Shown in pieces: positions 8,605 to 20,819 of a DNA stretch of 64,000 bases (position 1 is the first letter of the stretch; each line of letters starts with the position of its first letter). The DNA is from Xanthomonas fragariae (lineage in GTDB: Bacteria; Pseudomonadota; Gammaproteobacteria; Xanthomonadales; Xanthomonadaceae), in assembly GCF_900183975.1 (NCBI RefSeq), contig NZ_LT853882.1, positions 2,287,501 to 2,351,500 of the forward strand, written 5' to 3'. The translations under genes were made by a program, and so were the position numbers. The notes beneath the pieces were generated by a model. That model ran no database searches, was not told where the DNA came from, and worked only from the letters and a program-made list of their open reading frames with translations.

Positions 8605-10100
8605 GTCGCCCCTGAAAAACCCCAACCACCCAACGACCGCAAGGCCTTGATGTCTGCACCGGCGTGCCAGAACTACCAGTGTTCGCTACGCTGAAGGCTG
8701 GTTTCTGGCAATTTCCGCCCATGCGTACACGCCGTCCTGCTGCCGAAGACAGACCCGCCGACGAGTTGTTTCGTTCGCGGCTGGAGAACCTGCGTCATCC
8801 GCTGGCGCGGCTGAGCCAACAGATGCCGTGGACGGCGTTGGAACAAGCACTTTCATCGCGCTTGCCGGCCACCCAGGCCGGTGGCGGTCGGCCGGCATTG
8901 CCGGTGCGGCTGATTGCCGGTTTGCTCTACCTCAAACACGCCTACGACCTGTCCGATGAAGCGGTGTGCGAGCGCTGGCTGGAGAATCCGTACTGGCAGT
9001 TCTTCACCGGTGAGGTCGTGTTCCAGACGCGCTTGCCGTGCGATGCCAGCTCGCTGACGCGCTGGCGGCAGCGCCTGGGTGAGGCCGGGATGGAAGAGCT
9101 GCTGGCGCACACCATCAACGCCGCACATGCCATGCAGGCGGTGGACGCACGCGAGTTGTCGCGGGTGATCGTGGACACCACGGTGCAAGAGAAGGCGATC
9201 GCCTATCCGACCGACAGCCGTTTGCTGGAGGTGGCCCGCAAGAAGCTGGTGTTACTGGCCAAGCGGCACGGCATCGGATTGCGGCAGAGCTACGCGCGGC
9301 AAGGCCCGGCCCTGAGCCGCAAGGCAGGTCGGTATGCGCATGCGCGCCAGTTCAAGCGCATGCAGCGCGTGCTGCGACGTCAACGCACGGTATTGGGGCG
9401 GGTGTTGCGCGATATCGAGCGCAAGCTGGACCAGGTGGAACCCGGCGTGCGCGAGCGCATCGCTGTCTGGCTGGAACGTGCGCAACGGCTGTACACGCAG
9501 CGTCCGAAGGACAAACAAAAACTCTACGCATTGCATGCCCCGGAAGTGGAATGCATCGGCAAGGGCAAGGCGCGTCAAGCGTACGAATTCGGCGTCAAGG
9601 TCGGCATTGCGGTCACCGCCTGCAAGGGATTGGTCGTGGGTGCGCGCAGCTTCCCGGGCAACCCGTACGACGGCGATACCTTGGCCGAGCAGCTGGAGCA
9701 GACACGCGGGTTGCTGCAGGATGTGAGCGTAGAACCGACGGTGGCGATCGTGGACCTGGGCGATCGCGGGCGCGAAGTCGATGGCGTGCAGGTCCTGCAT
9801 CGCGGCAAGGCCAAGACGCTGACGCGACGGCAATGGCGCTGGATCAAGCGACGGCAGGCGGTGGAGCCGGTGATCGGACATCTGAAAGACGACTGCCGGT
9901 TGCGTCGCTGCAGGCTGAAAGGTGCCCAAGGCGATGCGCTGCACGTGCTCGGCTGCGCCGCTGGCTACAACCTGCGCTGGCTGCTGCGCTGGATCGCGTT
10001 TTTGCGTGCCTGGATGCGGGCGATGGGATGGTCATCCTTGAGTACCGTGCCGCTGTCACCGACGGCACTTGGCGCTTGAAGGGGATTTTTCAGGGACGAC
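8605..10100 (+). mobile_element. IS5-family insertion sequence (about 1.5 kb, IS1478-like)
   Basis: The ends are inverted repeats: GTCGCCCCTGAAAAACCCC at the left and, read inward on the other strand, GTCGTCCCTGAAAAATCCCC at the right. A direct repeat TACGGAG flanks the element (8599-8605 and 10101-10107), consistent with a target duplication. The exact ends are uncertain by a few bases because the repeat and the termini overlap. The element holds one intact transposase gene. The name IS1478-like is from memory of Xanthomonas IS5-family members and needs a database check. Confidence 0.8.
8664..10079 (+). CDS. IS5-family transposase, intact
   Basis: The 471-residue protein has an N-terminal IS5-type domain (AGLLYLKHAYDLSDE and the LPCDASSLTRWR segment) and a DDE catalytic core. 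Candidate acidic residues are in VIVDTTVQ, AIVDLGDRG and QAVEPVIGHLK. The start is a GTG; an ATG at 8721 is an alternative that removes 19 residues. No internal stop or frameshift is visible and both inverted repeats are present, so the element may still be active. Confidence 0.85.
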   Translation: MPELPVFATLKAGFWQFPPMRTRRPAAEDRPADELFRSRLENLRHPLARLSQQMPWTALEQALSSRLPATQAGGGRPALPVRLIAGLLYLKHAYDLSDEAVCERWLENPYWQFFTGEVVFQTRLPCDASSLTRWRQRLGEAGMEELLAHTINAAHAMQAVDARELSRVIVDTTVQEKAIAYPTDSRLLEVARKKLVLLAKRHGIGLRQSYARQGPALSRKAGRYAHARQFKRMQRVLRRQRTVLGRVLRDIERKLDQVEPGVRERIAVWLERAQRLYTQRPKDKQKLYALHAPEVECIGKGKARQAYEFGVKVGIAVTACKGLVVGARSFPGNPYDGDTLAEQLEQTRGLLQDVSVEPTVAIVDLGDRGREVDGVQVLHRGKAKTLTRRQWRWIKRRQAVEPVIGHLKDDCRLRRCRLKGAQGDALHVLGCAAGYNLRWLLRWIAFLRAWMRAMGWSSLSTVPLSPTALGA

Positions 10101-10154
10101 TACGGAGCGTGCCGACCACAACGTCTGACGACCGCACTGCGTTTGCTGGCCGCT

Positions 10155-11531
<1,377 letters not shown>

Positions 11532-11607
11532 GCATCATTGTATCGCGTCAGCAAACGGCCTTCTGCCAAGAAGGCCGTCATCAGCGCGGATGCCTGCGAG
11601 CGACTGT

Positions 11608-12237
11608 TTAGTGCGCGTCGCCGACCACGTCCACGCCTTTGCCTGGGGTGTAGCGAAAGGTGTCTGCAGCAAACGCCGGATTACGCTTCCAGCCGCTGAA
11701 GCTGATTGCAGTGTGCTGGCCCACCGCATCCACCACTTCCATACTGGCCAGGCCGTCCTTGCCGAAGCCAAGCAAGGCCATCTGGAAGCTGGCTTCAGTG
11801 TCGACTTTCGGTGTCAACGACAACCACTGCAGCCCGTCACGCGGCGCGGCTTCTTCGCTGACGTCGTACTGCTTGTCCAGACGTGCCGGGTCGATCAATG
11901 CAACCAGCGGACTGTTTTGTTCTTCGCTGCCTTGCGCGCGCACGGTCACCTGTTGCAAGTCGGGATCAAACAACCACACCTTCTTGCCGTCGGCGACGAT
12001 GAGCTGCTTGTATGGTTTGGCGTATTCCCAACGGAATTGGCGCGGTGCCGACAATGCCACGCGCCCGTTTGAGCGCTCCTTGACCCGGCCATTGGCGTCG
12101 GACACCTGCTGACTGAATTCACCATCCAGGGCTTTCAAGCCACGCGTGAATGTGTCCAGCTCCTGGCGCGCCCCTGCAAACGCGGTGCTGGCGAACAGAG
12201 CAGTGGCAAGGACGGCATAACGGAGCTGGCAATGCAT
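11608..12237 (-). CDS. lolA: Outer-membrane lipoprotein carrier protein LolA
   Basis: The start at 12237 (MHCQLRY) follows a GGAAGA site and gives 209 residues with a clear signal peptide (hydrophobic core, cleavage after AFA). The mature part has the LolA pattern: FTRGLKALDGEFSQQV near the N-terminus and PRQFRWEYAKPYKQLIVADG in the middle. LolA takes lipoproteins released by LolCDE across the periplasm to LolB. The longer in-frame ATG at 12279 would put extra residues before the signal peptide and is not preferred. Confidence 0.95.
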   Translation of the reverse strand: MHCQLRYAVLATALFASTAFAGARQELDTFTRGLKALDGEFSQQVSDANGRVKERSNGRVALSAPRQFRWEYAKPYKQLIVADGKKVWLFDPDLQQVTVRAQGSEEQNSPLVALIDPARLDKQYDVSEEAAPRDGLQWLSLTPKVDTEASFQMALLGFGKDGLASMEVVDAVGQHTAISFSGWKRNPAFAADTFRYTPGKGVDVVGDAH

Positions 12238-12343
12238 CGCGGTCTTCCAGAAAGGGCTGCATCGATTCTGATGCTTCATTGATGAATGGGCGCGCGCTAT
12301 CGCACGAGGCGTTCAGATGGCGACTCTCACGCAACGAGTAGGC

Positions 12344-14269
12344 TTACCGCGCAGTCTGTACCTTGGTTAGATCGCCATAGACGATCTGACCGCGAAAACC
12401 GCGCCGCACCCGCTGGTAGAGCTCGCGGAATGCGCGGTAGTCCTGCGGCTGACACAGCGCCTGCGGCCCGCGGACTGCAGTGCGTTGCAGACGATGTACG
12501 GCGGTCACGGTCTGCCCCTGGCGCGTCCAGCCCACTGCGTATTCGCCAGCCGTATTGCGAAACCTGGTGCTGCGCGGAATTGCGATGATCGGCACCGTGT
12601 CCGGAAAGGTCACCACGTAGGTTTCCTCGCGCACGCTGTCGTTGCAGTAGAACGGGGTCAGATTGTTTTCGGCCGATGTCGTCGTATAGATCGCGCGCGT
12701 CGACTCGGCACCCGGCATATCCGGCAAGGTCATGCCCCCAACCACCGAAAAATCCACCGCGTCCTTGGCCTCAAACGTGTAGCGATAGTTGAACGGCGCA
12801 TCCAGATCCAGCGGATCGCCCTGGATCAACAGATCGCCGGTGCCGTCGAAACCAGACTGCGCAATGATCGACTCCTCGATGCGATTACGATTCTGCGCAT
12901 TGAGCTGCACGAACATCGCACGCAAGCCAACTTCGCCGGTCTGTCCGCTGTCCAACGAGGTTAACCCGTGCAGCCCGCCCTGCGGCGTGAAGCGGTATTC
13001 GGTGCGCGCCACATAGCGATTGAGCTTGCGATCGTTCGGCGGCGTCTGCGTGAGCTTGCCGTCGCGCGTGTGCACCACCGGCGCGCCGAGGTCGCCCGCC
13101 GGCAGCTGGCCGAAGCGTGCGTAAGAGTTGGTCGAATCGACGTACAGATCGAACGCCGGAATATAGGTGATGGCGTGATTGAAGCGGCCGAGCACCGGAA
13201 TCTCCGGCAGCGTCGGGCCGCCCTCGGCGCCGATCAACACCGGCGTGCTGTCGATGCCCTTGGCCGCCAGCAGGGCTTCCAGAATCACGGTGTGATCTTT
13301 GCAGTCGCCGTAATGGTTGGCCAGGATGCTATCGGCACTATTGGGCTCCAGCCCGCCGTTGCCCAGGTACACCGCCACGTAGCGGATATTGCGCGCTACC
13401 CAGGCGTACAACGCCGCCGCCTGCGCGCGAGGGTCGTCGGTGCCCTTGGTGACTTCATCGGCCAGCGACTGTATCGCCGGAGTCACCGCAGCGGCGCGTC
13501 CGCTTTTGAGGTGATATGCCAAGCCCATCTGCGACCAGCTGTCGAAGGTGCTGGCCATCAAGGTGGGGCTAAACTCCCAGGTCGCCGCGCTCCAGTTCTG
13601 ATTCTTCTTCGGCGCGGCGCGCTGGTAGTGCCATTCCCAGCGCGCTTGATTGCCACGCACCACCGGCTTAACGCTGCCCTGCAGCCCGCGTGCGGACAGA
13701 TGCATCGGCAGCGACTTTGGCGCCACCAGCGTGACCACAGCATCATCGTATTGCGCGAATACGCTGAAGGTTTCCCACAGGCTGAAATAGCCCGGGAAAT
13801 ACGGCGTGTTCTGCGCCCGACGCACGCGGTAGACGACGCGCGCGCCCGGCGCCAGATTCGGGAACACCACGACTTTGACCTTGCGGTCGGCATACATCGC
13901 CGCCGACGCGCCGGAGTAGCTTTCCTGGGTATAGATCTTGTCGGTCGACACGTCCCGGCGCAGTCCTTCCGCGGTCACCGTGTAGGCCTCCAGCACGTCG
14001 AGGGTTTCCATCTTCTCGCTATAGCTCAGCCGTACCTGGCTGAACCGCTCCACCGCCGACTTGGTTTTGAGCAGGATCTCGTATTCGTCGGTCACCACGC
14101 TGCTGGCATCGGCTCCCACTTCGTAGTCGGCGCGATAGCGCACGAAGCTGTAGTTGGTGTCGGCCTGCGTGCGCGCCGCGGCTGCAGCGGGCGCGGCCTG
14201 CTGCCGAGCCTGGACCAGCAGCGGCATGGAGGTCAGCAGCACGAGCAACAACAGGAGACGACGCAACAT
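12344..14269 (-). CDS. DUF3857 and transglutaminase-like domain protein, exported
   Basis: From ATG 14269 the protein has 641 residues with a strong signal peptide (MLRRLLLLLVLL...). A DUF3857 beta-rich domain follows in the first half. Then a transglutaminase core has its catalytic triad visible as cysteine in YGDCKDH, histidine in FNHAIT and aspartate in YVDSTNS. Function is not known; the fold suggests a periplasmic enzyme or peptidase-like activity. It sits between lolA and ftsK on the same strand. The open frame extends 61 codons further upstream without a good start. Confidence 0.85.
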   Translation of the reverse strand: MLRRLLLLLVLLTSMPLLVQARQQAAPAAAAARTQADTNYSFVRYRADYEVGADASSVVTDEYEILLKTKSAVERFSQVRLSYSEKMETLDVLEAYTVTAEGLRRDVSTDKIYTQESYSGASAAMYADRKVKVVVFPNLAPGARVVYRVRRAQNTPYFPGYFSLWETFSVFAQYDDAVVTLVAPKSLPMHLSARGLQGSVKPVVRGNQARWEWHYQRAAPKKNQNWSAATWEFSPTLMASTFDSWSQMGLAYHLKSGRAAAVTPAIQSLADEVTKGTDDPRAQAAALYAWVARNIRYVAVYLGNGGLEPNSADSILANHYGDCKDHTVILEALLAAKGIDSTPVLIGAEGGPTLPEIPVLGRFNHAITYIPAFDLYVDSTNSYARFGQLPAGDLGAPVVHTRDGKLTQTPPNDRKLNRYVARTEYRFTPQGGLHGLTSLDSGQTGEVGLRAMFVQLNAQNRNRIEESIIAQSGFDGTGDLLIQGDPLDLDAPFNYRYTFEAKDAVDFSVVGGMTLPDMPGAESTRAIYTTTSAENNLTPFYCNDSVREETYVVTFPDTVPIIAIPRSTRFRNTAGEYAVGWTRQGQTVTAVHRLQRTAVRGPQALCQPQDYRAFRELYQRVRRGFRGQIVYGDLTKVQTAR

Positions 14270-14470
14270 GGGTCTGGATCGCAACGAGCCGGGGCGGCTC
14301 TTGCTCAACAGGGTAGCCGTTGTGACCGACAATGGCAGGCACCTGGTTCCAACAAACGCCGCGCCATCCGTGAAAGCGGCTGACAACCACCGCGCAAACG
14401 CCGGGCAGACGTTCGCTATGCCTGTCGGTTGCTCCCAGGCAGCGTTTGCCACTGGCGCTTCGAGCTGCCC

Positions 14471-16825
14471 TTACTTGGGTGGCGGCGGTGCCAACACGGT
14501 GCGGTCGCCATTGTGCTCTGGCTGGCTGACCACACCGGCCGCTTCCATCGCTTCGATCAAGCGTGCGGCCCGGTTGTAGCCGATCTTCAAGCGCCGCTGC
14601 ACGCCCGAGATCGACGCACGCCGGGTCTCGGTGACGATGCGCAGGGCCTCGTCGTAGAGCGGGTCGGATTCGTCGCCGCCACCGCCGCTGCTTTCCGGTA
14701 AGCCGGTCGCGCCGACCACGGTGCCGTCGCCCATGGTTTGCACTTCGTCCAGCACGCCTTCGACGTAGGACACCGGCCCGCTGGCCTTGAGATGTTCAAC
14801 CACGCGGTGCACTTCTTCGTCGCTGACGAAGGCGCCATGCACGCGATCCGGTAGCGCCGTGCCCGGCGGCAGATACAGCATGTCGCCGTTGCCGAGCAGC
14901 GCTTCGGCGCCGGACTGATCCAGGATGGTGCGCGAATCGATCTTGGAGCTGACCTGGAACGCCACGCGGGTCGGAATATTGGCCTTGATCAGGCCGGTGA
15001 TAACGTCCACCGACGGGCGCTGCGTAGCCAGAATCAAGTGGATGCCGGCCGCACGCGCCTTCTGCGCCAGACGTGCGATGAGTTCTTCGACCTTCTTGCC
15101 GACGATCATCATCATGTCGGCGAATTCATCGATGAAGATCACGATGAACGGCAGCGTTTCCAGTGGCCGCGGCGCCTCGCCCAGCTCCGGATTCGGCTTG
15201 AACAGCGGGTCCATCATCGGCTGGCCGGCGTCTTCGGCGTCCTTGATCTTCTTGTTGAAGCCGGCCAAGTTGCGCACGCCCACCGCACTCATCAGCTTGT
15301 AACGGCGCTCCATCTCGGCCACGCACCAACGCAGGCCGTTGGCGGCTTCCTTCATGTCAGTGACCACCGGCGCCAGCAGATGCGGGATGCCCTGGTAGAC
15401 ACTCAGCTCGAGCATCTTCGGGTCGATCATCAGCATCCGCAGTTCCTTGTGCGACGCCTTGAACAACAGGCTCAACACCATCGCGTTGACTGCCACCGAC
15501 TTACCCGAGCCGGTGGTCCCGGCCACCAGCAAGTGCGGCATGCGCGCCAGATCGGCCACCGTCGGGCGCCCGGCGATGTCCTTGCCCAGCGCAAGCGTCA
15601 GCGGGCTGGGCGACTTGTCGTATTCCTTGGAACGCAGCAGCTCGGACAGGAAAATCATCTCGCGGGTGACGTTGGGGATCTCCAGACCCACCACCGACTT
15701 ACCCGGAATCACGTCCACCACACGCACCGATTTGACCGACAGCCCGCGCGCAATGTCCTTGTCCAGCGAGCTGATCTGGCTGACCTTGATGCCCGGCGCC
15801 GGCTCGATCTCGAAGCGCGTAATCACCGGACCGGGATAGGCCCCGACCACTTGCGCCTCGATGCGGAAATCCTTGAGCTTGAACTCGATCTGCCGCGACA
15901 ACGTTTCCAGCGTCTCTTCCGAATAGCCCTTGGCCTGCGGCTTTGGGTCGTCCAGCAGCGCGAGCGGCGGCAAGTCTGATCCGTCGGTACTTACGCCCTG
16001 GAACATTGGGATCTGGGTATCGCGCTTGGCGCGCTCGCTTTTTTCCACCACCGGTGCTGGCGGTGGCTCGATCTTGACCGGCTCGCGTCTGGCCTGCTTG
16101 ACCGCATCGACCTTGCGCACTTCCTCGCGTTCTTCGCGCATCACCCGAGTCTGCCGCCACTCGGTAGCCTGATGGGTCTTGCGCTGCATCAGCGGGCCTA
16201 GCGCCAGCACCAACTTGCCGATACGCTCCATCGCCGCGAACCACGACAGGCCAGTGGCTAGCGTGATCGATACCAACAACAGTACCACAACGAACAAATT
16301 CGCGCCCAACGCGCCAAAGCCAGAGCTGAGCGGTTCGCTAACCGACTTGCCGAGAATGCCGCCTGCCTCCGCAACCTCGGCATGAAACAAGCGCAGGTGC
16401 AAGAAGCCGGTCGAGGAAATCAAGAAGCCGACCATTCCGACCAAGCGCAACGCTGGCTCAAGATCACTCTGGCTTTGCTCTTCGCGTTCGCCGATCAGCG
16501 CAATCCAGGCTACCGCCCCCAAAATCACAGGTAACAGAAAGGCCACATAACCGAACAATTGCAGCAGAACGTCCGCTGCCATAGCACCAAACTTGCCGCC
16601 CATATTGTGGATCGGCGCAACCAAGTTGCCGGTCCGCGACCAGCCAGGGTCGGCTGCCGAATAGGTGAACAGGCTGGCCAGCAGATACAGCAGCAACGGC
16701 GCCACCGCGATCAATGCCAGATCGCGCCAGAGCTTTTGCCGACGCGGATTGTCCGCTACCGCCGTCTTGCGCGACGACGATTTACTCTCTGCGGGCTTGC
16801 TGCGTTCGGGAACCTGCTTTGCCAC
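14471..16825 (-). CDS. ftsK: DNA translocase FtsK
   Basis: Read from the GTG at 16825 ([10 protein letters not shown]) the protein has 784 residues. It has N-terminal transmembrane segments, a short proline-rich linker, the alpha/beta motor with Walker A GTTGSGKS and Walker [10 protein letters not shown], and a C-terminal gamma winged helix ([17 protein letters not shown]) that reads KOPS sites. It links chromosome dimer resolution to division. A GTG four codons earlier has no room for a ribosome-binding site, whereas AAGG precedes the chosen one. Confidence 0.96.
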   Translation of the reverse strand: MAKQVPERSKPAESKSSSRKTAVADNPRRQKLWRDLALIAVAPLLLYLLASLFTYSAADPGWSRTGNLVAPIHNMGGKFGAMAADVLLQLFGYVAFLLPVILGAVAWIALIGEREEQSQSDLEPALRLVGMVGFLISSTGFLHLRLFHAEVAEAGGILGKSVSEPLSSGFGALGANLFVVVLLLVSITLATGLSWFAAMERIGKLVLALGPLMQRKTHQATEWRQTRVMREEREEVRKVDAVKQARREPVKIEPPPAPVVEKSERAKRDTQIPMFQGVSTDGSDLPPLALLDDPKPQAKGYSEETLETLSRQIEFKLKDFRIEAQVVGAYPGPVITRFEIEPAPGIKVSQISSLDKDIARGLSVKSVRVVDVIPGKSVVGLEIPNVTREMIFLSELLRSKEYDKSPSPLTLALGKDIAGRPTVADLARMPHLLVAGTTGSGKSVAVNAMVLSLLFKASHKELRMLMIDPKMLELSVYQGIPHLLAPVVTDMKEAANGLRWCVAEMERRYKLMSAVGVRNLAGFNKKIKDAEDAGQPMMDPLFKPNPELGEAPRPLETLPFIVIFIDEFADMMMIVGKKVEELIARLAQKARAAGIHLILATQRPSVDVITGLIKANIPTRVAFQVSSKIDSRTILDQSGAEALLGNGDMLYLPPGTALPDRVHGAFVSDEEVHRVVEHLKASGPVSYVEGVLDEVQTMGDGTVVGATGLPESSGGGGDESDPLYDEALRIVTETRRASISGVQRRLKIGYNRAARLIEAMEAAGVVSQPEHNGDRTVLAPPPPK

Positions 16826-16903
16826 CTGTAGCCACACCTTAGGAAAATGCTGTTAGTGGTTGATAATAAACGACTGGAGGCCACGGTTTCAGCTGTTGGA
16901 TGA

Positions 16904-18079
<1,176 letters not shown>

Positions 18080-18136
18080 GGTGGTCGCTGACCGCTGGCC
18101 ACGCCGCGCGGGCAGCATCGCTAGCGGGTCGCGCGC

Positions 18137-19255
18137 ATGAGCGTCACCGCGCGCTGGTGTCGCCGACTTGACCAGATTCCGGCTGACGCCTGGGATGGAT
18201 TGCACGACGGCACGCATCCCTTCGTTTCCTACGCGTTTCTGCAAGGTCTCGAACGCGAGGGTTGCTTGCGCCCGGACTGGGGCTGGGACCCGCTGCACCT
18301 GACCCTGTGGGACGGTGGCTCGCTGGTGGCCGCTGCGCCGGGGTATCTGAAGAACAATTCGCACGGCGAGTTCGTATTCGACCACGCCTGGGCGCACGCC
18401 TATGCGCGTTACGGGCAGGAGTACTTCCCGAAGTGGCTATGCGGTGTGCCTTACTCGCCGGTGACCGGCCCGCGTCTACTGGGTGCGCCACAGTGGCGCC
18501 CGCAACTGCTTGCGGCAATGCGTGAGCTGGTGGAGCGCAGCGGGCTGTCGTCAGCTCACGTGAACTTCCACCTTGCCGCCGAAGACGCCGCCTTCGATGC
18601 CGACTGGTTGGAGCGCAACGATCTGCAATACCACTGGCATAACGCCAGCGGCTGGAGCGATTTCGATACATTCCTGGCAGCGATGGACCACAAGCGACGC
18701 AAGAACATCCGTCAGGAGCGCGCAAAGGTGCAACGCGCTGGCGTGCAGCTACGCGTGGTGCATGGCGACGAAGCCAGCGATGCGGACCTGGACGCGATGT
18801 ATGGCTTCTACCTCAAGACGTTCAACGAATACGGCAACTCGCCCGCGCTGACCTTCGAATTTCTGCGTCATCTCGCACAGCATCTGCCGCGTCAGCTGGT
18901 GATGTTCCTGGCCGAACTAAATGGGCAACCGATCGCTGGCGCGCTCTGCCTGCGTGGACATGGCACGTTGTACGGGCGCTACTGGGGCGGCGAAGCCCTG
19001 CCAGGTCTGCATTTCGAGACCTGTTACTATCAAGGCATCGACTATTGCCTGCGCGAGGGCTTGACCCGCTTTGAGCCGGGCGCACAAGGGGAACACAAGA
19101 TCGCGCGAGGCTTTCTGCCCACTCTTGTGCGCAGCCGCCATTGGATTGCAGATCCCGGCTTCCGCGGGCCGCTGGCGCTGTGGTGCGCAGACGAGCGCAA
19201 GGCGGTGACCCAACACGCACGCGACCTGTCCGAGCACAGCCCGTTTCGCGATTGA
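18137..19255 (+). CDS. COG3146/FemAB-like acyltransferase (DUF482)
   Basis: The 372-residue protein belongs to the GNAT-fold FemAB-like family PF04339. Recognisable features are the N-terminal NSHGEFVFDHAWAHAY segment, the KRRKNIRQERAKV segment and the C-terminal FEPGAQGEHKIARGF motif. Substrates are not established for this family. It starts 57 bases after trxB and may be co-transcribed with it. Confidence 0.85.
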   Translation: MSVTARWCRRLDQIPADAWDGLHDGTHPFVSYAFLQGLEREGCLRPDWGWDPLHLTLWDGGSLVAAAPGYLKNNSHGEFVFDHAWAHAYARYGQEYFPKWLCGVPYSPVTGPRLLGAPQWRPQLLAAMRELVERSGLSSAHVNFHLAAEDAAFDADWLERNDLQYHWHNASGWSDFDTFLAAMDHKRRKNIRQERAKVQRAGVQLRVVHGDEASDADLDAMYGFYLKTFNEYGNSPALTFEFLRHLAQHLPRQLVMFLAELNGQPIAGALCLRGHGTLYGRYWGGEALPGLHFETCYYQGIDYCLREGLTRFEPGAQGEHKIARGFLPTLVRSRHWIADPGFRGPLALWCADERKAVTQHARDLSEHSPFRD

Positions 19256-19501
19256 CGCAGCGTGGCTGACGCCATCGGCGTGCACTGGCTGATCACAGAT
19301 CAAGCGCACCGCAGACTTCGCAACGAAGCGGTTCACAAAGCTCAGCTGGCAACCGCTTGGTGGGTGCAAACCGCGCGTACAAGCTGCAGTGCAAGCGGGC
19401 AAATGAAATCCAGGCACCGATCGCGTCCAGCTTCCGCGGCAAAGTGATTCTTTGTCGTTGGCTCTAGAAGCGACCTGCACGACACGCTCTACACTTCACG
19501 C

Positions 19502-20251
19502 ATGTCGCGCCACCTTACCTACCTGCTCGCTGCCGATCCTACCGCGCCCTTCCCGCCGGCCGAGCACGCGTTACGCGAGCCGAACGGCCTGCTCGCCATC
19601 GGCGGCGATCTCTCGCCGCAGCGACTGCTCACTGCCTATGCGCACGGCGTCTTCCCATGGTTTTCCGAGGACCAACCGATCCTGTGGTGGAGCCCGGACC
19701 CACGTATGGTGTTTCGCACCGACGACGTACGCCTGTCCTCGCGCTTCAAGCGCCAACTGCGCAGCAGCAGCTGGACGTTGCGGGCCGACACCGCCTTCGC
19801 ACAGGTGATCGCTGCCTGCGCGTCGATTCCACGTGCCGGTCAGGACGGCACCTGGATCAGCACGCCGATGCGACAGGCATATATCGAGCTGCACCGTCTG
19901 GGCCACGCGCATTCGCTCGAAGTGTTCGATGGCACGCGTCTGATCGGCGGTATCTACGGTGTGGCGATTGGCCAGATGTTTTTCGGCGAAAGCATGTTCA
20001 GTGCCGAAAGCGGCGGCTCCAAGGTGGCCCTGGCGGCGCTGGCCAGGTATCTGCATGCATGTAGATGGCCACTGCTCGACGCGCAAGTGGAAAACCCGCA
20101 TCTGCTGCGTCTGGGTGCTCAACGCTGGCCGCGCGTGCAGTTTCTGCAGCAAGTTCAGCTGCAAGTCGCCCAACCGGCGCCCCCCGGGAATTGGGCCAAA
20201 CGCTACGGCGAGCGGCCTGCAAGTGCGCTTGGTGAAGTCCGCTTAACATAA
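19502..20251 (+). CDS. aat: Leucyl/phenylalanyl-tRNA-protein transferase
   Basis: The 249-residue protein has the Aat hallmarks: the N-terminal LLAIGGDLSPQRLLTAYAHG, then FPWF and WWSPDPRMV, and later GGIYGVAIGQMFFGESMFS. It adds Leu or Phe to N-terminal Lys or Arg of proteins, which marks them for ClpS-ClpAP. clpA and clpS lie about 1-3 kb away, so the N-degron writer and readers cluster here. The 246 bases before the ATG hold no recognisable gene. Confidence 0.96.
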   Translation: MSRHLTYLLAADPTAPFPPAEHALREPNGLLAIGGDLSPQRLLTAYAHGVFPWFSEDQPILWWSPDPRMVFRTDDVRLSSRFKRQLRSSSWTLRADTAFAQVIAACASIPRAGQDGTWISTPMRQAYIELHRLGHAHSLEVFDGTRLIGGIYGVAIGQMFFGESMFSAESGGSKVALAALARYLHACRWPLLDAQVENPHLLRLGAQRWPRVQFLQQVQLQVAQPAPPGNWAKRYGERPASALGEVRLT

Positions 20252-20330
20252 ATTTGCGCCGCGGGGAGATGCCGCGTAAAATGCCGCTCCTTACGGCCCT
20301 GCCGGGCCAGCCGTGATTGCACAGGATTAC

Positions 20331-20549
20331 ATGTCGAAAGACGACTCCATTGAATTCGAAGGCAGCGTCAGCGAGACGCTCCCCAACACCACGTTCCGGG
20401 TCAAGCTGGAAAACGGGCACGAGATCATTGCCCACATCTCCGGCCGCATGCGCAAGAACTACATCCGCATCCTCACCGGCGACCGGGTCAAAGTTGAGAT
20501 GACTCCTTACGACCTGACGAAGGGCCGTATTACCTACCGCATGAAGTAA
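20331..20549 (+). CDS. infA: Translation initiation factor IF-1
   Basis: The 72-residue protein starts [11 protein letters not shown] and has the S1-like OB fold with [14 protein letters not shown]. Length and sequence match IF-1, which binds the 30S A site during initiation. The ATG at 20331 is chosen over the upstream GTG at 20313 because it gives the family length. A terminator follows directly. Confidence 0.98.
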
Positions 20550-20570
20550 GCGGTTCGGTGCTGAGAAGCA

Positions 20571-20591
20571 AGGCGGCCACGGCCGCTTTTT
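20571..20591 (+). terminator. Intrinsic terminator after infA
   Basis: A GCGGC/GCCGC stem with loop CACG is followed by five T, 24 bases after the infA stop codon. Confidence 0.8.
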
Positions 20592-20767
20592 ATCGTTTCT
20601 GCGATTTGCGTCGGTGATAGCGAGTGACCGTATCTCTCCCTCACCGTTTCTACTCATCAACATCAAGGCTGCCAGCAGATACGCGGGTCTCGGTATTGTC
20701 GAAAAGTACCGATGTGAATTTGTAACGTAGGCAGCTTTCGTGAAAGCCAGACCACCTCTCAGCCATC

Positions 20768-20798
20768 AAAAAAAACCGCTCTTGCGAGCGGTTTTTTT
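20768..20798. terminator. Bidirectional terminator between infA and clpA
   Basis: AACCGCTC, loop TTGC and GAGCGGTT form an 8-bp stem with A-run before and T-run after it. It works in both directions and ends clpA (minus strand) 22 bases past its stop codon. The 176 bases between it and the infA terminator hold nothing recognisable. Confidence 0.9.
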
Positions 20799-20819
20799 CG
20801 TTCCAGAGACTCAGGGCGA

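Noticed and set aside
12968..14383. 471-codon open frame on the plus strand
   Set aside because: It lies fully antisense to the DUF3857/transglutaminase gene, which has catalytic residues and a signal peptide; the antisense product is Arg/His/Ala-rich without domains.
20592..20767. tRNA gene between infA and clpA, a common place in other genomes
   Set aside because: No cloverleaf arms or T-loop sequence were found there.
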